From Clostridiales bacterium UBA1779 (lineage in GTDB: Bacteria; Bacillota; Clostridia; Oscillospirales; CAG-272), in the NCBI GenBank assembly GCA_002314565.1, contig DCGL01000116.1, positions 1 to 45,182 of the forward strand: a DNA stretch of 45,182 nt, given 5' to 3'. Each line of letters opens with the position of its first letter. Within the stretch, counting starts at the first letter, position 1. Made by a program: the position numbers and the translations under genes. Below, piece by piece: positions 7,222 through 14,984 of the stretch. Below the pieces are notes generated by a model. That model was not told the origin of the DNA. It did no database searches and was given only the letters and a program-made list of their open reading frames with translations.

Positions 7222-8838
7222 ATGCCGAAAAACGCAAAGTCAAAGCTGATAGCGGCCGGAATTACGCTGTTGCTTTCATTTCTGCTGATGACCGGTACGA
7301 CCCTGGCTTGGTATACGATTTCAGTCAACCCCGAAATTTCCGGAATCACAATGTCGATAGCGGCTTTTGAAACCATACTGATAGCACGTGACGACAAGAA
7401 TGTTGAGGATCCTCACGACCTTGACTTTAAAGAAACGGTTGACATCAGTGACATAATGGTGTATTACAACGATCTGACCCCCGTTTCAACCGTCAACCTT
7501 CAGCAATGGTTCATTCCGACCTATGCCAGGGACGGAAAACCCAACGAGCCTGATAAGTTCATTATGGACGACAAGCTTGAATATGCCAACCGTCTGATGG
7601 TGGAAACGGATTCCGGCGGAATAGTATATCAGGTAACAACGAACCCCGAAAGCTCCTCTTCAATCACAATCTCATCGGCAATACCGCTGACTGGGCTTGA
7701 ATTGCTTGAAGCGGAAAAGAAAGGTTATTACGTCTATACGGACGTCTGGCTCAAGTCAACCGCCAAAGACGGTTCCGACGTAAGACTTTCATTTCCTCAG
7801 TATTCCATTGACAAAGCAAGCGCAGCCAACGAAATGGGCGGATTCTTCGGAACGTACGTTCTTCCTCAGATTTCACTCACGGTAGCTGACGACCACAGCG
7901 AATTTATCAAGTCCGTCAGCCGTAACGCCGAAACCTCTCTTCGGATAGGATTTCAGATATACGGGAACGGAATCGGATCCGGAGCAACGGACTATTACAT
8001 ATTTGAACCCAATGCAGACAGACACAGCGCAGATAACAAGCCCGACGGTGACGGAGAATACGTTGTTGGTTATGACGTGAATTCCTCGGCATATTCCGGT
8101 ACCTCAGCCTATGTCGACGGAGTATACATTCCGACTCAGCCGATAGGCTACGATTTCACCAAAGACAATGTTGAACCCATACCTCAGTATGATGAAAACG
8201 GATACCCGATATACCTCTATACCAAGGTCACAGATCCCGACTTGTTTGAAACTGTGACGTCCGGCCTGACCTTCTACATAGAGAAGGCGGGGACATATGA
8301 CGGATACACAATGGTTTCAAGAGCTCAGGCAAAAACCAAATACAGTGAAGGAACCGACGTGTTTACCAGAGAGCAAAAAACCGAAATGGGGAACGTACAT
8401 CACGCGTTTGCAATGGATCTTGACCCTGACCGTCTTATAGTCCAGATGGCAGGAGCCTGGAACACGGAAGCAGCGGGAACCCGTGAAAAGCTGAGAACAC
8501 AGACTTCGCTTAACTCAACGGATATCCTGAATTTCGGAAGCTTCGTTAACACAGGCCTGCTTTACGGCAAGCTGGCCGCCCTCAAAGAAGCAGGCGGAAG
8601 CGGAAAATTCTGCACGGTAAACGCAAGCAGCTATTATTCCGTATGTACTGCCCTGGAACCCGAAACGGACGAGCATTTCGTCATTTCCGGGGATAATACA
8701 TCACAAGTGCTTCTGCATCTCAATTACGATGAACCCGTAAAGGTCCGGCTCTTCTTCTGGGTCGAAGGACAGGATGCGGATTGCTGGAATGACATTGCCT
8801 CAGGCAGTTTCAGAGTAAATATAGAATTTGCCGGTTAA
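7222..8838 (+). CDS. Probable large minor fibre subunit, W-E-G-D-C family, SipW-type signal peptide
   Basis: Encodes 538 residues. The hydrophobic signal segment (about residues 8-26) ends T-G-T-T-L-A-W-Y-T-I-S-V-N-P-E-I-S-G, closely matching the major subunit (A-W-M-T-I-S-T-N-P-E-I-S). It shares the P-T-Y-A-R-D-G-K segment, a V-W-L-K strand, F-E-P-N-A-D, and a C-terminal W513-V-E-G-Q-D-A-D-C521. It is about 170 residues longer than its paralogues, because of an inserted region at about residues 290-470 rich in Tyr/Thr/Asp. The start follows a purine-rich AAGGGGGG and ATG. The single cysteine in the W-E-G-D-C motif is matched by another at S-K-F-C/Y-S-V-C in the insert, so an internal disulphide is possible. 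Probably a capping, branching or adaptor subunit; this is inference. Confidence 0.78.
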   Translation: MPKNAKSKLIAAGITLLLSFLLMTGTTLAWYTISVNPEISGITMSIAAFETILIARDDKNVEDPHDLDFKETVDISDIMVYYNDLTPVSTVNLQQWFIPTYARDGKPNEPDKFIMDDKLEYANRLMVETDSGGIVYQVTTNPESSSSITISSAIPLTGLELLEAEKKGYYVYTDVWLKSTAKDGSDVRLSFPQYSIDKASAANEMGGFFGTYVLPQISLTVADDHSEFIKSVSRNAETSLRIGFQIYGNGIGSGATDYYIFEPNADRHSADNKPDGDGEYVVGYDVNSSAYSGTSAYVDGVYIPTQPIGYDFTKDNVEPIPQYDENGYPIYLYTKVTDPDLFETVTSGLTFYIEKAGTYDGYTMVSRAQAKTKYSEGTDVFTREQKTEMGNVHHAFAMDLDPDRLIVQMAGAWNTEAAGTREKLRTQTSLNSTDILNFGSFVNTGLLYGKLAALKEAGGSGKFCTVNASSYYSVCTALEPETDEHFVISGDNTSQVLLHLNYDEPVKVRLFFWVEGQDADCWNDIASGSFRVNIEFAG

Positions 8839-8915
8839 ACGTAGACGGCCACGAAAAAACGACAAGAAAAAACGATAATAAGTTAAATATAAATTCGTAT
8901 GAAAGGTGTTTTCAA

Positions 8916-9641
8916 ATGAACACAACAACCGAAAAAAACAAGAACAGTAAATCCGGAAAAGTGGGCAACATCATCGTTGACGTCATCCTTGTGCTTGCAA
9001 TTGCATTCTTTGCCGTCGTCGGATATTCTGCCTTTACGGCTCAGACCGGCGAGAGCGTTCCGAATTTCCTCGGCTTGAATATGTCAAAGGTACTGACAAA
9101 TTCAATGGAGCCCGAATTCTCAGCAGGCGATATGATTTTCAGCCGTACCGTAAAAGACGCTTCAAAGCTAAAGGTAGGGGACGTCATTTCATTCTGGACG
9201 GTAATCAACGGTGAAAAGGTTATCAATACCCATAGAATCGTTGAAGTTCTTGACGGAGGAACATTCAGATCTTTCACCACAAAGGGTGACGCGAATCCTG
9301 TAAACGATACGCTGACCGTTCATGAGAACAGCGTTATCGGTAAATACAGCTTCCATATCAGCGGCCTGGGCACTGCATTTGACTATCTGCAGACCTCGCA
9401 GGGCTTTCTGATTGTCATCGTTATCCCGGTGGCTGTGTTCTTCCTCTGGCAATTGATTCAGTTCTTCAGAGCGCTCTTTGCATATCAGGCCGAAAAAGTA
9501 AAACTTGCGTATGCGGCAGAGCACGGAATCAGAGTACCGACAGAAGACGAAGAAGGCTCGGGAAAAAGCGGCTCTGAACAAAAAAACGCTGTCGCAGACG
9601 GGGACGGAAATCCCGGAAAAGACACGGAAAAAACTGACTGA
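8916..9641 (+). CDS. sipW: SipW-type signal peptidase I (S26B, Ser-His type)
   Basis: Encodes 241 residues. An N-terminal membrane helix lies at about 19-41, then the catalytic segment N-S63-M-E-P, the G-D-x-I box at 71-74, T-H106-R-I-V, and K-G-D-A-N at 123-127. A second membrane helix is at about 162-185 and an acidic, Gly/Ser-rich cytoplasmic tail follows. Histidine in place of the usual lysine base marks the ER/SipW type of signal peptidase, which in Bacillus processes TasA and the like. It directly follows three T-Y-A-W/T-L-A-W substrates, so it is expected to process them. AAAGGTG precedes the ATG. It is somewhat longer than typical SipW (about 190 residues) because of the C-terminal tail. 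Confidence 0.93.
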   Translation: MNTTTEKNKNSKSGKVGNIIVDVILVLAIAFFAVVGYSAFTAQTGESVPNFLGLNMSKVLTNSMEPEFSAGDMIFSRTVKDASKLKVGDVISFWTVINGEKVINTHRIVEVLDGGTFRSFTTKGDANPVNDTLTVHENSVIGKYSFHISGLGTAFDYLQTSQGFLIVIVIPVAVFFLWQLIQFFRALFAYQAEKVKLAYAAEHGIRVPTEDEEGSGKSGSEQKNAVADGDGNPGKDTEKTD

Positions 9642-9666
9642 TATCAAAAGAGCCGGCAGGAAGGTC

Positions 9667-9731
9667 CGAAAAGGAGTCCTGTCCGTTTCGCATATTCAGG
9701 CTGTTTGGTTTTTTGATTGTTTCTGCAGAAA
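9667..9731. promoter_or_regulatory. Gap with weak stem-loop and 12-bp palindrome
   Basis: CGAAA (9667-9671) and GGA (9673-9675) pair with TCC (9682-9684) and TTTCG (9686-9690), with one A-G mismatch. A run of six T lies at 9709-9714, too far away for a good terminator. TTTCTGCAGAAA at 9720-9731 is a perfect palindrome, and CACTG (9746-9750) faces CAGTG (9753-9757). These could be operator-like sites for the ATPase module. I see no consensus promoter. The gap runs 9642-9846. Confidence 0.3.
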
Positions 9732-9846
9732 TCAGGCGGAATAATCACTGAACAGTGTATTGCTATGCCGTGAGCAGACGAAAAAACACGGGAAAGCGAA
9801 AAATCAAGAAGAAAAACCCGGTGAGTGAACCGGGGTGGAGAAAAAC

Positions 9847-11478
9847 ATGGGCGGTTTTCTGAATTACTTTTACCAGGATTTCGGTTTGATTCTTAAATCA
9901 TTCTGGCAGATATTCGTGGATATTTTCAATTTCCTGAATACTCTGCTGAACTTCCCGGCAAGAATGAGAACAATACAGGCCTATTCCGAGGAATTTGACC
10001 TGCCGAGCTGGATACTCGTCGCAGTGGTCAATCTGCTGCTGATTGCACTGATAGTATTCGTAATTTTCCTGATTGCAAAGGGCGTTGCAAAATTGCTGAA
10101 ATTCCGCGCTCCTGCAAAGGAAAACGAGGAGCTGAAGGCAGAACTGGCAAAACTGAAGAGAGATATGTTCAAGCTCAGCTATGAGAAGGACAAGATTCTG
10201 GCGATGAAGATATCCCAGATGGGCTTTGTCCCCGAAGATGAGCTGCTCAGCATTGAGAACGAAGCAACCCGTGTTCTCGGTGAGGACGGAACTGTCAGAA
10301 ATGCAGAAAGCGAAGCCGAGGGTGAAGAAGAGAAAGCGGATCACGTTGACCTCGGAAACAGAAATACCTTCGACGGTCCTCCCATCAATCCGAGCGAAAG
10401 CCGATTCTTCAGACTTACGACTGTTGATAACTATTATAAGACCAATTTCCAGCCTCCTGTATACGATGATGCAATCACGCTTCCGGAATTCTGCGACAGA
10501 TACCGCAATTTTGCAAGTTCAAGACTGCGTCTGTTCTATGATATCAGTACCTTGAGATTCTTCGTTGCATCACTGGCTGCAACAAGACTTATCATTCTTC
10601 AGGGTATTTCCGGTACAGGTAAAACCTCACTGCCGTATTCATTCGGTAAGTACCTGATGCACGACACCACAATCTGCGCCGTACAGCCTGCGTGGCGTGA
10701 CCGTACCGAGCTTTTCGGTTACTTCAACGAATTTACCAAGATGTTCAACGAAACGGACTTCTTACGTGCGGTTTATGAAGCAAATATGTTTGCCGATCCC
10801 CACGTAATCGTTCTCGATGAAATGAACATCGCCCGAGTTGAGTATTATTTCGCCGAAATGCTTTCAGTCCTCGAAATGCCGAGACCTGAAGAATGGCTTG
10901 TCGATATCGTAACCACAACCTGGGACAATGACCCCTGCCTCATTTCAGGCGGTAAAATCCACGTAAACAAGAACACATGGTTCGTCGGAACCATCAACAA
11001 CGATGACTCGACCTTCGCCGTCGCCGATAAGGTTTACGACCGTGCAATTCCTATCGACCTTGACTCAAAGGCCGCAGCCTTCGCAGCTCCCGACACAGAA
11101 CCCGTACATATCACAGCCGACCATCTGTGCGAGATGTTCACAGAAGGCCAGAAGCTTTATCCTCTTTCCGAGGACAATATGAAGAAACTCGACGAAATGG
11201 ATCTTTACGTTATCAAGCATTTCCGTCTTGCGTTCGGAAACCGTATTATGAGACAGCTCAGACTCTTCGTTCCTGCTTATGTTGCCTGCGGTGGAACGGA
11301 AATCGATGCGCTTGACTTTATAGTAGCCAAGAAGATTCTTCGTAAGTTTGAATCACTCAATATGGGCTTTATAAAGGATGAACTTCACAAGTTCGTTCTT
11401 TACCTCGATAAATCCTTCGGAAAACAGAACTTCCAGATTTGCAAGGAATACCTCAACCGTATGCAGAAAATGTCATAA
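9847..11478 (+). CDS. Membrane-anchored McrB-like AAA+ ATPase
   Basis: Encodes 543 residues from ATG 9847, with GGTGGAG 6 bases upstream; a GTG at 9835 lies within that site and is less likely. Residues 1-37 are aromatic and amphipathic, and 54-78 form a clear membrane helix, followed by a coiled coil at about 90-120. The AAA+ domain has Walker A G253-I-S-G-T-G-K-T, the McrB-type segment P281-A-W-R-D-R-T-E-L-F-G-Y-F, Walker B V-I-V-L-D-E-M-N-I-A-R at 320-330 followed by V-E-Y-Y-F-A-E-M-L-S, sensor segment G-T-I-N-N-D-D-S at 381-388, and an arginine finger D398-R399. These match the McrB branch best known from 5-methylcytosine restriction. The DNA-binding N-terminus of McrB is replaced by the membrane anchor, and no McrC nuclease follows. 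Its place among surface-fibre genes argues for work at the membrane; that is inference. Confidence 0.85.
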   Translation: MGGFLNYFYQDFGLILKSFWQIFVDIFNFLNTLLNFPARMRTIQAYSEEFDLPSWILVAVVNLLLIALIVFVIFLIAKGVAKLLKFRAPAKENEELKAELAKLKRDMFKLSYEKDKILAMKISQMGFVPEDELLSIENEATRVLGEDGTVRNAESEAEGEEEKADHVDLGNRNTFDGPPINPSESRFFRLTTVDNYYKTNFQPPVYDDAITLPEFCDRYRNFASSRLRLFYDISTLRFFVASLAATRLIILQGISGTGKTSLPYSFGKYLMHDTTICAVQPAWRDRTELFGYFNEFTKMFNETDFLRAVYEANMFADPHVIVLDEMNIARVEYYFAEMLSVLEMPRPEEWLVDIVTTTWDNDPCLISGGKIHVNKNTWFVGTINNDDSTFAVADKVYDRAIPIDLDSKAAAFAAPDTEPVHITADHLCEMFTEGQKLYPLSEDNMKKLDEMDLYVIKHFRLAFGNRIMRQLRLFVPAYVACGGTEIDALDFIVAKKILRKFESLNMGFIKDELHKFVLYLDKSFGKQNFQICKEYLNRMQKMS

Positions 11479-11499
11479 ACGGATCAGGAGTACAGAAAA

Positions 11500-13953
11500 G
11501 TGGCAGAAAAGAAGAAATCCGGCAAAAAGGAAAAGAAGAACGAGAAAATCGGTCTTATCGATCCCTTTTACAAAAAATACGTCAGCAGCGTAATAAAAAC
11601 TCTCAGCTCGGACGAATACTACAAGTATTTTTTGCAGGTCGTCAAGTCTGGAAAAAATGAATATAAGTTTTCAAACCGTCAGGTTGAGAAAACAGTTGAC
11701 GAAACGTGGGTAAATGCCGTTGAGTCAGTTATCAAGCCCATGCAGGAAATTATCAACAACCCCCGAAACTTCATTGTCCGTGAGCAGATTATCGTAAACG
11801 TTGCTCTGGCAAAAAAAGTTGAAGCGGAGACGATACGTCATCTTTGCAGCCACGGTGATATGATTGATGAGGTCAACGGCGATAATGTAAGACCGAACCG
11901 TCTTCTTGAAATCACAAAAGAAGACTCAATCAACACCTATGAAAACCGTTTTGTCTACACTCTGCTTGAAATGGCATGGGAATTCGTTGATATGAGATAC
12001 GAGGCAATTTTCGCTTCAATGGGTGAAGAATTCGGTTCTCACCTGAATATCAAGAGCGACAGCTTCGGTTATCTTGAAACCGTCAAGGCAGAGATGGATA
12101 TCAAAATCCAGCAGAACGAGGAACAGCTGTCTGCCGATGCGAAAAGCGAGGATATCTTTTCACGAATTTCAAGAATTCACAGAAACCTCGCAGCCTTCCG
12201 CTCAACCCCATACGCAAAGCAGATGTCGAAGTACGGCAAAGTTAAGGCTCCTATCGTTAAAACGAACGCCATCAAGAAAAACCCGAACTTCAAAGCCTGT
12301 CATAAGCTCTGGGACTTTATTATTGCATACAATGACGTAGGATACAAAATTGAAGTCAGAGAGCAGTCAAACGAGCTCGATGACGTCTTCCTCAAGGATA
12401 TGTACAACTCAATCCTGTACAATTATATGATTCTCAAACATCACCTTGAAGAAGAAAGAGACAGACTGATTGATTATTCAAAACCCGTAAAGAAAAAAGA
12501 AACGGTACCGAAATTCATCAATCAGGTAATTGAAGAACCCGTCGAAGACTACAATCTTCCGGATGTTGAAGTTAAGAGAGTCCTTATTGAGGAAGTGACA
12601 AAGGCAGACCTTATGAAGCTTGAAGAAGAGGAACGCCGCCGTCTCGTTGCCGAAAAAGAAAAGGAACTTCAGGAACGCAAAAAGGAAGAAGAACGCCTGC
12701 GCAAGCTTGCCGAAGCAGCAAGACGCGCCGAAGAGGAACGCCTCGAAAAAGAAAGAATCAAAGAAGAAAAACGACTCGAGCGCGAGAGAAGAGCGGAAGC
12801 CCTTGCAGCCGAGAGGGAAGCATACAGAAAAGCCGAAGAGGCAGAGGACTTCCTTACCGGTCTGACTGCCGCGCTTGAACTTGAAGAGAAAAACCGCGAA
12901 AAATACGTTGCAAAGCTTGCCGAAGCAAAGCGCCTTGCGGCTATTAGAGCCGAAAAAGAAGAAAAAGAGCGCATAGCAGCCGAAAAGAAGGAAGCTGCCA
13001 GACTTACTGCTCTTGAAAAAGCGGAACAGGACAGAATCAAGGCGGAACGTAAAGCAGAAGAAGACCGTAAGGCAGCAGAGCTTGCCGAGGCACAGAAGAA
13101 AGCCGACGAGGCAAGAATCATTTCAGAACAGGCCGAAGCCGAGAGACTTATCGCAGAGAAACGCGATGAACTTGATAAGCTGGAAGCCGAGATGAAGATA
13201 ATTGCCGAAGAAGCCGCAAAGAAAAAAGCGGAAGCGGAAGCTGCAGAGGAAAAACTCAATGCAGCACGTGCCGAAGCCGAGAAGCTTGCAGGCGAAGCCG
13301 CCGAAAAGGCAGAAGAAATCAGGCGTGAAACCGAAGGCTTCAAAGCCGAAGCCAAAGAAAAGCTTGAAAGTTCGATGGCTGCAAGAAATGCCGCCGAAAG
13401 CGAGCTTGCAGAAGCCGAAAAGACTGCAGAGGAACATAACAAAGCCAGACTCAATGCACAAAATGCAGCCAAGAAAGCAAAGGAAAAGGCCGAAGCTGAA
13501 ATACTTGCAAAAGAGAATGCCGACAAAGAGGCCGAAATTGCAGCAAAGAAGGCTGAAGAAGCAAGACTTGAAGCTGAGCGCCTGAGCACAGAAAGCAGCG
13601 ATGACCTTGAAAAGGCCAAAGCTGAGCTTGAAGACGCAAAGAAACGCGCCGAAGTCCTGCGTCAGGAAGCAAGACTTGCCGGGCTTGAAAAGGCAGCTGC
13701 ACTTAAAGCCGCAGCCGAAAAGGCAGCGGGAATCCGCAAACTTGACGAAGACAGCAGCAATATAGAAAAACAGAACAAAAAGCAGAAGAAAGCGGACAAG
13801 CTCAAAGAAAAGAGAGACCGCAAGCGTGCCATGGAAGCCGAGCAGCGTGAAAAACAGCTGCAGCGTACCCAGGAAGCCAAAGAAACACGCCAGAGAGAGC
13901 AGGAAGCTCTGATGGCTGCCGCACGCGAAGCTGCCAAAAAAGGCAAAAGATAA
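11500..13953 (+). CDS. DUF2357-like protein with long Ala/Glu/Lys coiled coil
   Basis: Encodes 817 residues from GTG 11500 (AGGAG at 11486-11490), 21 bases after the ATPase stop. Residues about 20-330 are globular and show features I associate with the DUF2357 family that accompanies McrB-like ATPases: R131-P-N-R-L-L-E, T-Y-E-N-R-F at 146-151, and K-N-P-N-F-K-A-C-H-K-L-W at 260-271. No PD-(D/E)xK nuclease domain is visible. Residues about 366-817 are an almost unbroken helix of Glu, Ala, Lys and Arg, a coiled coil that could span roughly 60-65 nm if fully extended. There is no signal peptide or membrane helix, so it is cytoplasmic and probably tethered through the ATPase. It may act as a filament, spacer or scaffold for the ATPase. 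Family assignment is moderate; function is unknown. Confidence 0.7.
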   Translation: MAEKKKSGKKEKKNEKIGLIDPFYKKYVSSVIKTLSSDEYYKYFLQVVKSGKNEYKFSNRQVEKTVDETWVNAVESVIKPMQEIINNPRNFIVREQIIVNVALAKKVEAETIRHLCSHGDMIDEVNGDNVRPNRLLEITKEDSINTYENRFVYTLLEMAWEFVDMRYEAIFASMGEEFGSHLNIKSDSFGYLETVKAEMDIKIQQNEEQLSADAKSEDIFSRISRIHRNLAAFRSTPYAKQMSKYGKVKAPIVKTNAIKKNPNFKACHKLWDFIIAYNDVGYKIEVREQSNELDDVFLKDMYNSILYNYMILKHHLEEERDRLIDYSKPVKKKETVPKFINQVIEEPVEDYNLPDVEVKRVLIEEVTKADLMKLEEEERRRLVAEKEKELQERKKEEERLRKLAEAARRAEEERLEKERIKEEKRLERERRAEALAAEREAYRKAEEAEDFLTGLTAALELEEKNREKYVAKLAEAKRLAAIRAEKEEKERIAAEKKEAARLTALEKAEQDRIKAERKAEEDRKAAELAEAQKKADEARIISEQAEAERLIAEKRDELDKLEAEMKIIAEEAAKKKAEAEAAEEKLNAARAEAEKLAGEAAEKAEEIRRETEGFKAEAKEKLESSMAARNAAESELAEAEKTAEEHNKARLNAQNAAKKAKEKAEAEILAKENADKEAEIAAKKAEEARLEAERLSTESSDDLEKAKAELEDAKKRAEVLRQEARLAGLEKAAALKAAAEKAAGIRKLDEDSSNIEKQNKKQKKADKLKEKRDRKRAMEAEQREKQLQRTQEAKETRQREQEALMAAAREAAKKGKR

Positions 13954-13963
13954 AGAGTATCAG

Positions 13964-14057
13964 GGATGACACGTGGACGGTTCTTCTGTCATCCGAGACC
14001 TCATCCGTCACGGCTATGCCGTGCCACCTATCTTCGTGGGGGTGGCAAGATGACAGA
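13964..14057. repeat. Palindromic intergenic repeat (MITE/REP-like)
   Basis: GGATGACA (13964-13971) faces TGTCATCC (13987-13994), and TCTGTCATC (13985-13993) also faces GATGACAGA (14049-14057), so two alternative outer stems are possible. Inside are CACGGC-TAT-GCCGTG (14009-14023) and GCCACC (14023-14028) facing GGTGGC (14041-14046). The core CCTCATCCGTCACGG...GCCACC resembles a palindromic element I know to be scattered between genes in gut Clostridia. It separates the ATPase module from the second peptidase group. The rest of the gap up to 14156 holds only the ribosome binding site of the next gene. Confidence 0.6.
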
Positions 14058-14156
14058 GGATAATACAACTTTGTCGGGGACTGCAATCATCTGAAAAACA
14101 AATCAGGACAGACACACTGAGAAAACGGGAAACCGGAGCACCGGAGATACATTGCA

Positions 14157-14984
14157 TTGAAACGCAGGACAGTCAAAAAAATAATATCGGCCGCAGTGAC
14201 TGTACTGCTTATATGCGCAACGGTGCTGTGCTTGTCCGCAATAATAGGAAGCTTGCTCAATGACGACCCTTCCGTTTTCGGATTCCGTGCATTTTACGTA
14301 CTCAGCGGAAGTATGGAGCCAACAATTCACGAAAGTGCTCTGGTGCTTGTAAAACGCTCGTCTGTCTATGAAATCGGTGACGTGATTACGTTCACGTCGA
14401 AGAATCCCGAAATATCCGGGGCTCCGAACACGCACAGAATCGTTGAGATTATTCAGAACGGAAAGAAAACGGAGTATATCACAAAGGGCGATGCAAATCC
14501 GACACCGGATGAAGAGCACGTTCTGGACTCCGAAATAATCGGACGTGTTGTATTCCATACCGGAGCCGTTGAATGGCTCGGAAGCTTTCTGGAATTTCTA
14601 ATGACAACCAAGGGATTTATGCTTATTGTGGTAATCCCGATTGTGGCAATCGTAATTTCCTGTCTCAGAGATTACGTCAAGGCTTACAAGGAAGCACTTC
14701 AGAAGGTACGCGAAGAGTATGAAAAACAATTGGCAGGGCAGTCTGCCAATGCTGAAAAAAACACGGATAATTTCAAAAACGAAAAAATCCCCGCAACAAC
14801 AGAAAACACTGAAGCTGCAGTCACAGAAATGCAGTATAATAACAAAAATACGGTCGGAAAACCCAAATCCGACACACAAGAAACCGACGCCCCGCAGTCT
14901 GAAGGAATGACGGGAAATAAAAAAGCCGATGGCAGAGAGGCCGGAAGCTCTGACGGAAAGGAATCGAACCATGAAGGACATTAA
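14157..14984 (+). CDS. sipW: Second SipW-type signal peptidase I
   Basis: Encodes 275 residues from TTG 14157, with GGAG at 14143-14146. A membrane helix spans about residues 8-31. The catalytic segments are G-S52-M-E-P, G-D-V-I at 74-77, N-T-H93-R-I-V, and K-G-D-A-N at 110-114. A second membrane helix lies at about 152-172, then a coiled, Lys/Glu-rich and finally Asn/Thr/Lys-rich cytoplasmic tail of nearly 100 residues. All Ser-His SipW-type residues are present, so it should be active. Its end overlaps the start of the next gene by 14 bases, so it is coupled to the following substrate pair, which have different ectodomains from the W-E-G-D-C group. It may be specialised for those substrates. 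Confidence 0.92.
   Translation: MKRRTVKKIISAAVTVLLICATVLCLSAIIGSLLNDDPSVFGFRAFYVLSGSMEPTIHESALVLVKRSSVYEIGDVITFTSKNPEISGAPNTHRIVEIIQNGKKTEYITKGDANPTPDEEHVLDSEIIGRVVFHTGAVEWLGSFLEFLMTTKGFMLIVVIPIVAIVISCLRDYVKAYKEALQKVREEYEKQLAGQSANAEKNTDNFKNEKIPATTENTEAAVTEMQYNNKNTVGKPKSDTQETDAPQSEGMTGNKKADGREAGSSDGKESNHEGH

Noticed and set aside
9667..9714. Intrinsic terminator after the first peptidase gene
   Set aside because: The stem is imperfect and the run of six T lies about 18 bases after it, too far for normal termination.
12669..13619. Minus-strand open frame of 316 codons rich in Ser and Ala
   Set aside because: Mirror image of the Glu/Ala/Lys coiled-coil codons on the plus strand; low complexity and no start signals.
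13123..13702. Other minus- and plus-frame open stretches in the coiled-coil gene
   Set aside because: By-products of repetitive GAA/AAG/GCC codons with no recognisable domain.
9847..13953. Standard McrBC restriction system
   Set aside because: The ATPase lacks a DNA-binding N-terminal domain and has a membrane helix, and no McrC-type nuclease is visible in the partner or its neighbours.
13964..14057. CRISPR array or structured RNA gene
   Set aside because: Only one unit with nested palindromes and no repeat-spacer periodicity; a palindromic intergenic element fits better.
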